A DNA stretch of 64,000 nucleotides, from assembly GCA_023213395.1 (NCBI GenBank), contig CM041465.1, positions 49,235,741 through 49,299,740 of the forward strand. Reading direction: 5' to 3'. Below the pieces are notes generated by a model. That model did no database searches, had not been told where the DNA came from, and worked only from the letters and a program-made list of their open reading frames with translations. Within the stretch, counting starts at the first letter, position 1. Each line of letters starts with the position of its first letter. The position numbers and the translations under genes are program-made. Positions 49,261-60,113 of this stretch are shown piece by piece. The stretch comes from Cycas panzhihuaensis (lineage: Eukaryota > Cycadophyta).

Positions 49261-49369
49261 GATTTAATCAGTCACTTCTTTATATTGTGATATTTATATT
49301 CACTATGATTTTGAGTTAGTTGCAATTGTTATAAATACAAACAAAAAGAGTTGTAACTTAACTACCACA

Positions 49370-50160
49370 TATAAGGACTCAGAACTTCATGGGGATCTCA
49401 GCTCAATGGACAGGAGTGGTGGGGTGATGTGAGTAGGGGATTTAGATCAACCAGGGGTAGTACATAGTTGACAGCATTGGCCACCATTTGTTGAGGATCA
49501 GGAGGATGAGGATGGTCATCTTCTCATATAGTTATATCTTGATGTGCTGGTTATATGATCATGACTATGTTCCACTTATGCGACTAGGAGGAGAGCTAGG
49601 GGAGCTAACGATGATGAATCTAGGGATGAACATGTAGTATATAAGGTCATGGATTCATAATAAGCTAGCTATCATGATGAGGAACACTCACATTCCTCTC
49701 CTCAGTAGGATGAGGAGGAGGTAGCTTGTAGAAGATGCATATGCAGGGTTGCTAATCTGAAGTGATGATGAGATGGATGCCGCAGAGAAGGCAGCAGAAG
49801 AGGAGACTCCTGGAATTAGATGGGGGAGAGGGAGAGGACATGATGGAGGATCATGTGGTGAGAGAGGTGAGGAGGTAGGATGAGGAGGTAGAGGAGGTGC
49901 TTCGTCTAGTGGTGGAATAGGAGGGAGTCACTAGGTACTCGGGAGAGGAGGTGGTGCACCTGTGGAGGGGAGAGGAGGCTCCATTCAGAGTATGGAGCTA
50001 GGATCAACAGATGGGTAGGGCAAGGATGGAGGGAGTAGAGCTAAAGAGGGTGGAGCTACTTAAGAGGCTCACCAGGAGCTATAGGAAGGATAGATACCGC
50101 CAGTGGAGGAGGCATTGGGTGTAGAGCCAGTAGGAGAAGGATTGCGATGGATATGATTTA
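49370..50160 (+). other. GA-rich sequence flanking element E
   Basis: Purine-rich, Gly/Glu/Arg-coding-like text (49740-50100) with many stops; unlike the AT-rich DNA around it. Could be the continuation of the possible mobile-domain sequence broken at 36749, since such proteins often have low-complexity tails, but no motif confirms this. Confidence 0.3.
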
Positions 50161-50769
50161 ATTGATTTTTTTCTCACATCACATGGTATTTCTTTCCTTT
50201 TTGATATCCTTTTCTTCCAAGGGACTAAACATGAATTACATGTTTCTATTGGGCAAGTGATGAGATGGTGACCTTGATGGAGGTTTAGAGGACACTGGAG
50301 GTAATCTTCCCCTACATTTCAGCATCAAAAGAGGCGCCTACATAGAATGTAGTGGATTATAGGCTGTTAGGGTGTCATATTAAATAGTATAGCCATGCAC
50401 TTAGAGCTCGAGACCTCTACATAGTTACGAGGGCAAAGTTGTAGACACAAGATCTAGAGGTCAGGGTGGGTTAGGAGGACATACGACACCTGCAGAGGAT
50501 GAAACTAGCTCAGGTAGGATCTAGATACACTCCATCAGCTAGTACAACAGTGCAGTAGGGGTGACACCACCTCCCACCCTATAGAGAGTCTACGTGTGGG
50601 GAGACTTTGGGTAGGAGGGACCAAATGTACCTTAGGGATCTCATCAGGAGTCAGAGGGATGAGTATATGATATGCTATATGGGAGATAGGAGGATGCTGA
50701 GAAGCATTTTATGAGCCTCTAGTATGTATTATGAGTCACCTAGGTGACAGATGCATATATCTTTTGTTA

Positions 50770-50823
<54 letters not shown>

Positions 50824-51584
50824 TTTTCTCTTAAAACTTGTGTATAAAAACTTGTCTCTAAACCCTTTTCTCCCTTATTCCCACTTTGGATTTTGAGCAT
50901 AGGATGCATCCATTAGTGTGACTACCCAAAGAAACATGTAATATTTTTTTATCATTTTTACTTTTTTTGTTCTTTTATGTTTATATATATATATTTGATT
51001 TTTTTTTTCATACTATATACATGATAGTTTATACTCATTCTGGAGTAGATATGGTTTAGGAAAGAAAAGGATCACGAGAAAGAATGAAAACTAGAAGATA
51101 AATAAAAGATAAAAGATGAGCAGGTGAAAGGTTTACTTACTCTACTTTTATAAACTTCAAACCATTTGAAACAAACGATAATAGGTTTATAAAAGCCGAA
51201 GAAGGAGTGGTATAAATCTCCCAAAAGGAAACTCATATAACTCACATCATACTCCTGATATATTATATAAACATAGGATAATTCCACATTAGTGAGTTGT
51301 TTACCAAATGAAACTAATATCATTTACTAAACAACTAACTATCTGAGTATATTGGATTCCTCGTTGGCTCCTTCCAAGGGCAAGAAGATTTTAGGAACTT
51401 GCCCCCTGCCAAGATCCTCCATGACCCAAGATTTCCACGTGGGTCTAGCCCTTTTACATACCTCATTTCGGTCTTGTACCGATCGTTGTAATATCTAAAC
51501 TATCCTAATCTATAGTCTTCCTAAACCAATAGTTTATACTCGTAAGAGAGTAGTAGTTTATACTCATTCTAGAGTAGAGGTGCC
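50161..51584. other. Unassigned DNA, possibly the 3' LTR of element F at its right end
   Basis: Contains GA-rich sequence, an AT microsatellite (50771-50821) and, at about 51330-51584, text that could be the 3' LTR of element F. The minus-strand tract AACTGGGGGCACCT at plus 51586-51599 resembles a Gypsy polypurine tract. Two copies of tagtttatactc-type words lie at 51025 and 51530-51570. No matching 5' LTR is inside the window. Confidence 0.35.
50771..50821. repeat. (AT)n microsatellite
   Basis: About 25 AT units. Confidence 0.9.
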
Positions 51585-51689
51585 CCCAGTTAAGAAGAGG
51601 AAAGTCAATCGGAATAATCATCGAGGATCAAGGAAATAAGAGCATTAACTTTAAGGTTAAAAGAATGAGGTATATACTGAATGATCACT

Positions 51690-52000
51690 AAGGTAAATAG
51701 GGGCAACAATGGTGAATCCTAATGATGCAAAAGGAAGATTCATGGGGAGTAGACGTGGTACATCCCAACCAATTGATAAACTACAACCTGAGAGTCAGTA
51801 TATATAGTAATAGGTCCAAGGTAAAAGTAAGAAACAATTGACAAGACTCCTATAATAACAAGATATTCAACTTCATATTAGTTGCCCTAGGTATGAAAGA
51901 CCCCATAGAAAGAATGGGACTTCCTAATTGGTCATAAACCACCCAAGCAAAAGTAGGCAGTCCTAGGTTTCCCCTACTACCCCCATCAGTGAAGATACTC
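51690..52000 (-). pseudogene. Element F second RNase H domain (RVT_3-like)
   Basis: Minus strand: SIFTDGGSRGNLGLPTFAWV (about 51995-51936), ILSMGSFIPRATN, then after a one-base frameshift EVEYLVIIGVLSIVS and ITIYTDSQVVVYQLVG (to about 51770). These are the blocks of a cellular-type RNase H with the first Asp, the Glu (EVEY) and the second Asp (TDSQ) all present. This is distinct from the ordinary Gypsy RNase H at 54500-54800 and lies 3' of the integrase. It would cleave RNA in RNA-DNA hybrids if intact. Confidence 0.75.
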
Positions 52001-52009
52001 AATGCCATG

Positions 52010-53150
52010 GGAACAATAGGATCAAAGTTTGGAGATTGTGTGATTGATAAAGGAAGGTACAGGAATCAATCAATAAGGAGATGGTAATAAACGTAGATCT
52101 CTAACTGTGGTGAAGAGAAAAGAAGAAGCATAAGTAAGATGATTATGATAAAGAAACAACAAGGTGTCAAGTAGGGTTCGATCGTAACTGAGGCTACGAT
52201 GGACCCAAACAACTAGATCTGAAAATCCTGAATGACTCATCTAAATAAATTCAACGTACAAATAGATAGGTGGAGATGAAGTTATCAAGCAACTTGCCCT
52301 AGATTATAAGAGGATGACTATAATAAACTTTCTTTTCACTTTTTTTTAAACATTTTTTACTTTACTTTTTTTTCTTAGTTCCACTTCTATGTTTTACAAT
52401 AAAAAGATCATAATCATCCACCTACGAAACTCTTCTACTTAACACATCAAGAATTTATAATTTTTAATAGAATCTAACAAATAAAAGGGACTAATCTCCT
52501 TAAAGAATGAGCTGCATAAAAAGAGGAGATCAAAATCATAGTCGCCAAGCATGAAAGGAAGGCAACATAATGAGTATATGCTCTGAAAGGTTAATAGAGA
52601 GAATTGAGGATAATGAAAACAATCAACAATTAGTGATATATGACTAAAAAGGAAACCTTTAGGTAACAAAATAGCAAATAAAAGTATACTCTAGATTAGT
52701 GACTAAGTACTCGAATCTGACAAATACGTTTCTCTTTCTGAGATGAAAGTAAAATAAGGCTAGGGGCCTAAGTTATCTTTTGAGTACAGAACCCAAAGGA
52801 GAACAAGATCCAAGTATGGTTATGTAAAGCTCACAATTAGTGTAGATGCTAGAAAAAACAAAAGACTTATATGATTATTAGTAGGATCTATCGTAAAAGC
52901 ACAACAACGCTTAGTAAAAACAAGAAGAAATCAAAATGAAAAGGTTTTGCCCATAGTTTTAGCTCATTAGGCAAAGGAAAAAACTTTAGATCCATAGTTT
53001 ATCCTCATTGCAGAGGGGGTTGCACGCTTGCTGCTAGGTGTAAAATTTTCTCAAGTACTAATAATTAATGTGCCTTTTAAATTCTAATCCTTCTAACATC
53101 GAAATTCAATAAGCTCTGTTAGTTAGATATTCAATTATTAAGAAAGGTAC
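52010..53150 (-). other. Element F spacer between second RNase H and integrase
   Basis: About 1.1 kb, no clear domain. Words like catagttttagctcatta and catagtttatcctcatt at 52955-53010 match the repeat family at 35230-35590. Confidence 0.45.
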
Positions 53151-53153
53151 AAT

Positions 53154-54200
53154 CTATTTAGGAGAAAATTTACATTGCCTATCATATAAATATTCCAACT
53201 TTAAGATTTTATCACCAATGTTGAACTTTCTCTGTCTAAGTTGCCTATCATGGGCAACTTGAACTCTAGACTTGGATGCCATATTATTTTTCAAGGTCGT
53301 CGAGCGAGTCTTATCTAATTTCGAAAGCTCCAAAAGATGTGCTTCCCTTTGAAACTGCTCATCAATAAACTCCTTTAATGAGACACATAAGGAAGGAATT
53401 TCAATCTCTAATGGAAGAATGACTTCAATATCGTAAATAAGAGAAAATGACATCATACCTGTAACATTCCTAATGGAGGTCCTATAGGCCTATAATGCTA
53501 GAAATCACTGGGAGTGGCAATCCTTGTGAGAGGTAACAACTGTCTTAGATAGAATCTTAGCTAAGATCTTGTTAAATGCTTCCACCTAGCCATTTGCTTG
53601 AGGATGATATAGGGCAGATACTTTATGGATGATATGAAACTTATTACACAACTGACATACATGGAGATTACAAAATGAAATACCATTATTAGTAATGATA
53701 ATATCTGGTATCCCAAACCTACAGATGATATGTTGAAATATGAATGTGGCAATGATCTTCCCAACAGCAGAGACTAATGGGATAACTTTACTTCATAAAG
53801 TATTCAGTTGTGTTTAAAATGAACTTATGCCCATTAGACAATGTTGGAAAAATTTGACCAATGTGGTCAAGTCCCCATTGGGAAAAGGCCAAAGTGAAAC
53901 TACTGATTTCATTTCCTATGTAATCTTGTGTATCAAAGTTGCATGGGATTGGCACTTCTAGTACTTTTGAACGTAGGAGTGGGCATCTTTAAACAAGGTA
54001 GGATAATAATAACCTATACGAAGGATACGTTAGGCCATCAATTGACCACCAAAGTGCCCACTGCACGTTCCTTCATGGGACTCTGTCAAAACAACTAATG
54101 ATTCATCGGGTGAGAGGCACCTTAATAGAATTCCATCGAAAGAACACTTACATAATACGTCATCAAGCAAAAGGTATTGCCTAGCAGCAGCTCAAATTTG
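53154..54200 (-). pseudogene. Element F integrase remnant, first copy
   Basis: Minus strand. Core start GLDHIGQIFPTLSNGHKFIL near 53815-53875; CRFGIPDIIITNNG near 53685-53730 (IITNNG where many relatives have SDNG-type text); YHPQANG near 53575-53600. The C-terminal frame 53154-53456 has FSLIYDIEVILPLEIEIPSL and a basic HDRQLRQRKFNIGDKIL segment. The tandem duplication begins inside this domain at 53801. Stops disrupt the N-terminal half. Confidence 0.78.
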
Positions 54201-54399
54201 TCTTCTCTTATTCGAAGTAATGAAGGGAAAGATTGATCATGAAGGTATAATCTAATATCCCCATACCATGGATCATTAGAAAGGATACCCTAGACATGGA
54301 AGATGTGTTCGTCTAGGAGGGAATCATCAATAGGTTGACTAGTAAGATTAGGAAGAGGAGTGTCTGCGATGATCTCGGGGGCGATCATATCTTTCTTGG

Positions 54400-55600
54400 A
54401 TTTCCTATTAATCACTTATAAATTAAACTCTTTAAGTAACAAAGACCACTTATCTAATTGACCAGTAAGGTTAAACTTGGTAAGTAAATATCTTATAGGA
54501 TCTTATTGAACAATGAGGTGGACTTTATTTCTAAGGAGGTAGTAGTGCAGCTTCTTAGCGGTGAAAATTAAAGCAAGGCACTTTTTTTCAGGAAAGGGAT
54601 AGTGAAGCTCATCACCACAAGGGTTCTACCAATGAAATAGATAGTCATTTATTTACCAAAATCATCCTCTTGTGTTAACATCCCTAGTGATGATTCCTCT
54701 GTAGTTGAAGTATATAAAATGAATGGTTTATCAAACTTTAGCAGAGCAAGAACTAGAGTGGAAACTAAGGCTTGCTTTAGCTTATCAAAGGACTCTTGAA
54801 CTTGAGGAGTCCATCACAATTCAACATCTTTCTTTAAAAGATTAGTGATGGGCTTAATATCTAAGGAGAAATCAACAATGAGACGTCTTAGGAAACCAAG
54901 CCTATGTACAAAGGATTTTATCTACTTTTGGGTCTTAGTGGAGGCATTTAGACAATAGCCTCAATTTTTTCAGGAACAATTCTAATCCCATATTGAGAAA
55001 CAATGTTTCCCAACATTTTCCCTAATGTAACGACAAAAACACACTTTGAAGGGTTAAGACACAAGCGATACTTCTTACACCTCTAAAAAATGATTCTTAA
55101 ATCATGAAAATGATCAGATCTCTTGTATGAAAGGGTGAGCATATCATCTAGATAAACAACAACAATATTGCTAATCAAGTCGTGGAAAATATGGACCATA
55201 TCCATTTGATACGTTGCACCAGCATTCTTCAATCTAAATGGTATGACTTTATAAATGGAGGTTCCCTAAGGAGTGGTGAAAGTAGTCTTGTGACATTCAC
55301 GAAGTGTGATAGAAATCTAATTATATCTTGAAAATCCATCCATAAGAGACATTATCTTAAAACTAGCAGTTTGCTTCTAAATCTGGTGAAGAAAAGGAAG
55401 AGGAAAATTGTCCTTGGGACACACATCATTGATATCACAAAACTCAATGCAAATTCAAATTGTACCATTCTTCTTTGCTACAGGAACTATATTAGAGACC
55501 CATTAAGAATAGTCAACACTCTCAATGAATCCAGCTCCTAACAACTTCTCAACTTCCTGCTTAATGGTTAGGGAGAGGCATGGATGAATAGGGCATTGCT
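54400..55600 (-). pseudogene. Element F reverse transcriptase and RNase H remnant, first copy
   Basis: The RT catalytic motif YLDDM is intact on the minus strand at 55140-55154, preceded by a VVV strand. The RNase H start KFDKPFILYTSTTEESSLGML lies near 54690-54750. Several in-frame stops, for example just after the FGK segment. It would copy element RNA to DNA. Confidence 0.75.
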
Positions 55601-55722
55601 TTTACCATTTAGGTTTTTTTCCAGGAATTACCGTAATGTTGTGTTTAATGATTTGGGAGTCAAAGCCTTGCATATTTTTATAGCCCCACATGAAAATTGA
55701 GTGGAACTCACAAAAGAGATCC

Positions 55723-57040
55723 CTAACTAAACAATCTCTTGGGGAGTACAACTAGCTCCCAACTTGATAATTCTAGGAATAGGTCTACATCAATGGTTTG
55801 TTCTATAAGCATTGTGTTCCCTCCATTGAAATGAGGAGGGGCATGCTTAATTAAAGAAATAGACTCCTGGGGTTGAGAATGATCAACTAAGACTCTTGAA
55901 AATTTTAACTTATAATGTGCATGTGGGAAACTAGGAGATGAACCTGCTAGATACTCTATGATCGTAGATGGGGAGAAAGGCATGAAGGGTGAATACGGAT
56001 CAATCAAAGAGTTTGAATAAGTGGGAACAAACTCCATGATTGAAGAAACATGAGAAAAGCAAATGGGCCTATCAACAAACTCTCAAACTAAAGAAAATAC
56101 TTGGTTAAACTCTTGACGATTCACACCACGATCATGATTAGACCAAGACATCAGAATAAGAGAAGATGACGAAGGATCCATATGAGGATGAGTAGGAAAA
56201 GAGACAGTGTAGATGGAATTAACTTCCTATACTACAGTGGAGGTATCGTAACTATTTTGACCTATATCAAGTGAATTAGTATCTTTACCTCCTTATTCTA
56301 GGTCTGGGTATTGATGCAACAACATCTTCCTCTTATGTCTATTCAACCATGTATTAAAGAAAAAAGAGTAAGAGAAAGATGGAGGAGCATCAACATGTGA
56401 ATCATGTATAACCAAACTCGAAAAAGTAGTAACCGAATGAGTGGTAGTGAAAGGAACCACTAGATTTACCTCTAAGGGCAAGCATAAAACCTGTGAGAAA
56501 AAAGTCTAAATAGGAGAGAAGGTACTTATGCTGATGCAAGCCCAACTAGGGGTGGACCTTGATGAGGTACGGTGGAGCGAGAAGCCACTTCTTCATTAGA
56601 AATGGAAGGAGAAGGAACCAAAGATCAATCAATCGAGTCTGAAGGAATAGTGATGGATGAGGAACCTAATAACAAAGGAACAACATCAACTAAATCCACA
56701 TCCTTTACCTTTGATTAGGTAGAAGGGGCTTCAATAATAAAGTACTGACCTAAACCAAGCGATTGAAAAAATACTCTTCTGGAATTAGAGGATTCACCAG
56801 GTTCTAGAAACATTTCAATAAGTGGAGCTAATTGCTTAATAGGTTTGCACTTTCACTTGATAATCTTTAATCATCCCTCATGGATAAACTTAAGTTCACC
56901 AAAGAGGGAGGAACAAACCGCTGCCATTTGGGAGATCCATGGTCTACTCAAAAGTATGTTATATTCTAAGTTTAGATTGATGATGGTAAGCTGGGTGAGA
57001 ACCATCTTTTCTTCCAATATTAAAGGAAGAGTGACTTAAT
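55723..57040 (-). pseudogene. Element F linker and protease end, first copy
   Basis: Minus strand: LNLEYNILLSRPWISQMAAVCSSLFGELKFI (about 56970-56880) is the LLGRPWI...LH..LKF signature found at the protease end of Tat and Athila type elements. Downstream come frames 56293-56481 and 55723-56037, Ser/Pro-rich, without a recognised domain, as in the long variable linker before RT of these elements. Confidence 0.65.
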
Positions 57041-58550
57041 CCAAGGGCACCTTCTGATTCTTATTAGCCCCTTGATAAATCCAATCACATGGATCAAAAA
57101 TAGAACTTATTCAGTTGTGTTTAAAATGAACTTATGCCCATTAGACAATGTTGGAAAAATTTGACCAATGTGGTCAAGTCCCCATTGGGAAAAGGCCAAA
57201 GTGAAACTACTGATTTCATTTCCTATGTAATCTTGTGTATCAAAGTTGCATGGGATTGGCACTTCTAGTACTTTTGAACGTAGGAGTGGGCATCTTTAAA
57301 CAAGGTAGGATAATAATAACCTATACGAAGGATACGTTAGGCCATCAATTGACCACCAAAGTGCCTTTGACGTTCCTTCATGGGACTCTGTCAAAACAAC
57401 TAATGATTCATTGGGTGAGAGGCACCTTAATAGAATTCCATCGAAAGAACACTTACATAATACGTCATCAAGCAAAAGGTATTACCTAGCAACAGCTCAA
57501 ATTTGTCTTCTCTTATTCGAAGTAATGAAGGGAAAGATTGATCATGAAGGTATAATCTAATATCCCCATACCATGGATCATTAGAAAGGATACCCTAGAC
57601 ATGGAAGATGTGTTCATCTAGGAGGGAATCATCAATAGGTTGACTAGTAAGATTGGGAAGAGGAGTGTCTGCGATGATCTCGGGGGCGATCATATCTTTC
57701 TTGGATTTCCTATTAATCACTTATAAATTGAACTCTTTAAGTAACAAAGACCACTTATCTAATTGACCAGTAAGGTTAAACTTGGTAAGTAAATATCTTA
57801 TAGGATCTTATTGAATAATGAGGTGGACTTTATTTCTAAGGAGGTAGTAGTGCAGCTTCTTAGCGGTGAAAATTAAAGCAAGGCACTTTTTTTCAGGAAA
57901 GGGATAGTGAAGCTCATCACCACAAGGGTTCTACTAATGAAATAGATAGTCATTTATTTGCCAAAATCATCCTCTTGTGTTAACATCCCTAGTGATGATT
58001 CCTCTGTAGTTGAAGTATATAAAATGAATGGTTTATCAAACTTTAGCAGAGCAAGAACTAGAGTGGAAACTAAGGCTTGCTTTAGCTTATCAAAGGACTC
58101 TTGAACTTGAGGAGTCCATCACAATTCAACATCTTTCTTTAAAAGATTAGTGATGGGCTTAATATCTAAGGAGAAATCAACAATGAGACGTCTTAGGAAA
58201 CCAAGCCTATGTACAAAGGATTTTATCTGCTTTTGGGTCTTAGTGGAGGCATTTAGACAATAGCCTCAATTTTTTCAGGAACAATTCTAATCCCATATTG
58301 AGAAACAATGTTTCCCAACATTTTCCCTGATGTAACGACAAAAACACACTTTGAAGGGTTAAGACACAAGCGATACTTGTTACACCTCTAAAAAATGATT
58401 CTTAAATCATGAAAATGATCAGATCTCTTGCATGAAAGGGTGAGCATATCATCTAGATAAACAACAACAATATTGCTAATCAAGTCGTGGAAAATATGGA
58501 CCATATCCATTTGATACGTTGCACCAGCATTCTTCAATCTAAATGGTATG

Positions 58551-58782
58551 TGTTATGAACCTCCTTAAGCACTAAGCTTTAATTAATTGATTAAATAGTA
58601 GGTGCTATTGAACAGGCACAACCCTCCATGAAAGGGCCTAATGTGCATATAAATTGAGCACCCATTGTAACATAGAGATCACATTTTTTATCTAATCAAT
58701 CAAACTTGGTCAATTGACTATAACCTGCTCCAGCTCTCTTGTGCTCTCTTGTTGTCTTCAAATTCTGGTTGAGTTCGTAACA
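58551..58782 (+). repeat. Element H 5' LTR
   Basis: 232 bp, TGTTATGAAC to TTCGTAACA. Two-base spacer before the primer site. Confidence 0.95.
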
Positions 58783-58796
58783 AGTGGTATCAGAGC

Positions 58797-60113
58797 AATA
58801 TTTCTGGCACCTGTGGACAACCAGTTTTAGAACTACTGCAAACGTTGCTCGTATTAGATCAACGTATTTTTTTTTGGTTTCCCGTTTCAGTCTTGCCTCA
58901 TTTCATCTCTATTCTTTCTGGTTCCGTTGCGTTTCCATTGCGTCCTCATCCCGTTGTGTCCCTACCTCAACATCCTTTCGTCTTCTGTTGCATCTTCATC
59001 CAATTTCGTCCCATTTTGTCAAAGCATTCTCCTGGGCAAGACTCTCCCATTAGATCACAATCTCATTACTGCATTATTCTCGTTCAGATTCTAGTCCCTT
59101 GTGTCTCTGCGTGGGTTCCTTGCATCTGCGTATACCCGCGTCTGTTCTGTCTGGCACATCGACGCAATTGTACACTTTGCAGGCCGCGTTTCTTCCGCGT
59201 TTGTCCCACGTATACTCTACGTCTATACGTAGCGCTTAAGAGGGTGCTGCAGTCAGTCCGTCTCTGGTTTTTCCGTTCCATTCATTCTATCATCATTGGC
59301 CTCATTGTCTTTGTCGCATCGCCAAACGTGTACGTTTTGAATGAGAGCGCGTAGTTCGTTGTTGATTGCGTTTGAATGCGTATGCGTTCTCGTTGCGTCA
59401 TCGTTTGATTGCGTTTGCCAAACGTGTACGTTCTGAATGCGTATGTGTTCTCCGCGTAGTTCGTTGTTTATTACGTTTGCGCTTTAGCTCGTGAACGTTT
59501 TTCTTTTGTTTTTGTGTTGGAGATATTAATTGCTAACTTTGCTTTAAAAACATTAAGTGATATATATTTTAACTTTGTATTTATTCGCCATATTTATAAG
59601 CGATTTGGAGCAAAGGATATTAAGTAATATCTTGCTTAGAAACATTAAGTGATATATATTTTGACTTTCCATTGTAAGTTGGAAAAGTTATATATCATTT
59701 AATTATATTGTCTATTTTGATTACATCTTGGGTTGCAGAATTGTTCTGTAACATTTGTCTTCGATCTTCTGCCCGGCGTCTTAAAACACGTACTCCGTGG
59801 GTACATTCCGTACATCACGAGACCAAATTCTTCTTTCTATATATCCTTATTATCGATCTTCTCAAAAAGGCCTCAGCAATCGATCAATTTATTGAAATTA
59901 ATTGCTTATTCTTGGTCAAAAGTTTCGCAAAATTCGATAAGTATTGAAAGTGTGTGACGATCCTTTACAAAGCTTCATTCAGCTTGTGAAAATTATACAT
60001 AAGTGTAAAAGAGATTAATAAGAGAAGCAGAGACTTGCAGTAGTACTCTAAACACGCCCGTCAAACAGTGGAATAGTATTTATACGATTATTAAAATAAT
60101 ATACACTGAAGAC
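58797..60113 (+). other. Element H leader, CpG-rich with internal repeats
   Basis: 1.3 kb before gag. Between 58900 and 59500 it is clearly richer in CG dinucleotides than the old elements. A diverged direct repeat (59321-59373 and 59417-59480, starting gccaaacgtgtacgtt) and a second one (cattaagtgatatatatttt at 59551-59570 and 59643-59662) are visible. Short frames such as 58845-59354 have no recognisable domain and are probably not translated. Confidence 0.7.

Larger units (their letters stand above)
45569..49274 (+). mobile_element. Element G: truncated Copia element in the LTR of E
   Basis: 5' LTR 45569-46023, primer site 46024-46035, a 2.3-kb leader, then gag up to the zinc knuckle. Protease, integrase, RT and the 3' LTR are missing. 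The return to the E LTR shows CTTCT (49275-49279) against ATTCT (45564-45568) on the left, a possible decayed target duplication, and G ends in CA. So the element may have been inserted already lacking its 3' half, or lost it later. Confidence 0.78.
36750..49369 (-). mobile_element. Element E: Ty3/Gypsy retrotransposon with minisatellite and extra frame
   Basis: LTRs are 36750-37114 and 45290-49369, the latter split by element G. Minus-strand order is 5' LTR, gag with zinc knuckle, protease, RNase H, integrase, minisatellite, extra open frame, 3' LTR. This is Gypsy order, with RNase H before integrase. The RT fingers and palm appear deleted. No matching target duplication was found next to the LTRs. 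Own length without G is about 8.9 kb. Confidence 0.85.
45290..49369 (-). repeat. Element E 5' LTR, split by element G
   Basis: 45290-45568 and 49280-49369 together (about 369 bp) align with the 3' LTR 36750-37114. The break lies at the same word, ttcattct-ttacatcg, that is continuous in the other LTR. Confidence 0.88.
53801..57107. repeat. Tandem duplication, first unit (3,307 bp)
   Basis: Begins tattcagttgtgttt inside the integrase. The same text restarts at 57108, immediately after this unit. The two units are nearly identical, with a few scattered substitutions and a 2-bp net length change at about 54055-54066 against 57362-57371. Confidence 0.95.

Noticed and set aside
51585-57107. Endogenous pararetrovirus (caulimovirus-like) instead of Gypsy
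   Set aside because: An integrase core and C-terminal domain are present, which pararetroviruses lack, and no movement-protein-like text was seen.
58784-59354. Frames of 89 and 169 codons in the leader of element H
   Set aside because: They start at the primer site or in the untranslated leader, have no domain, and precede the real gag start.
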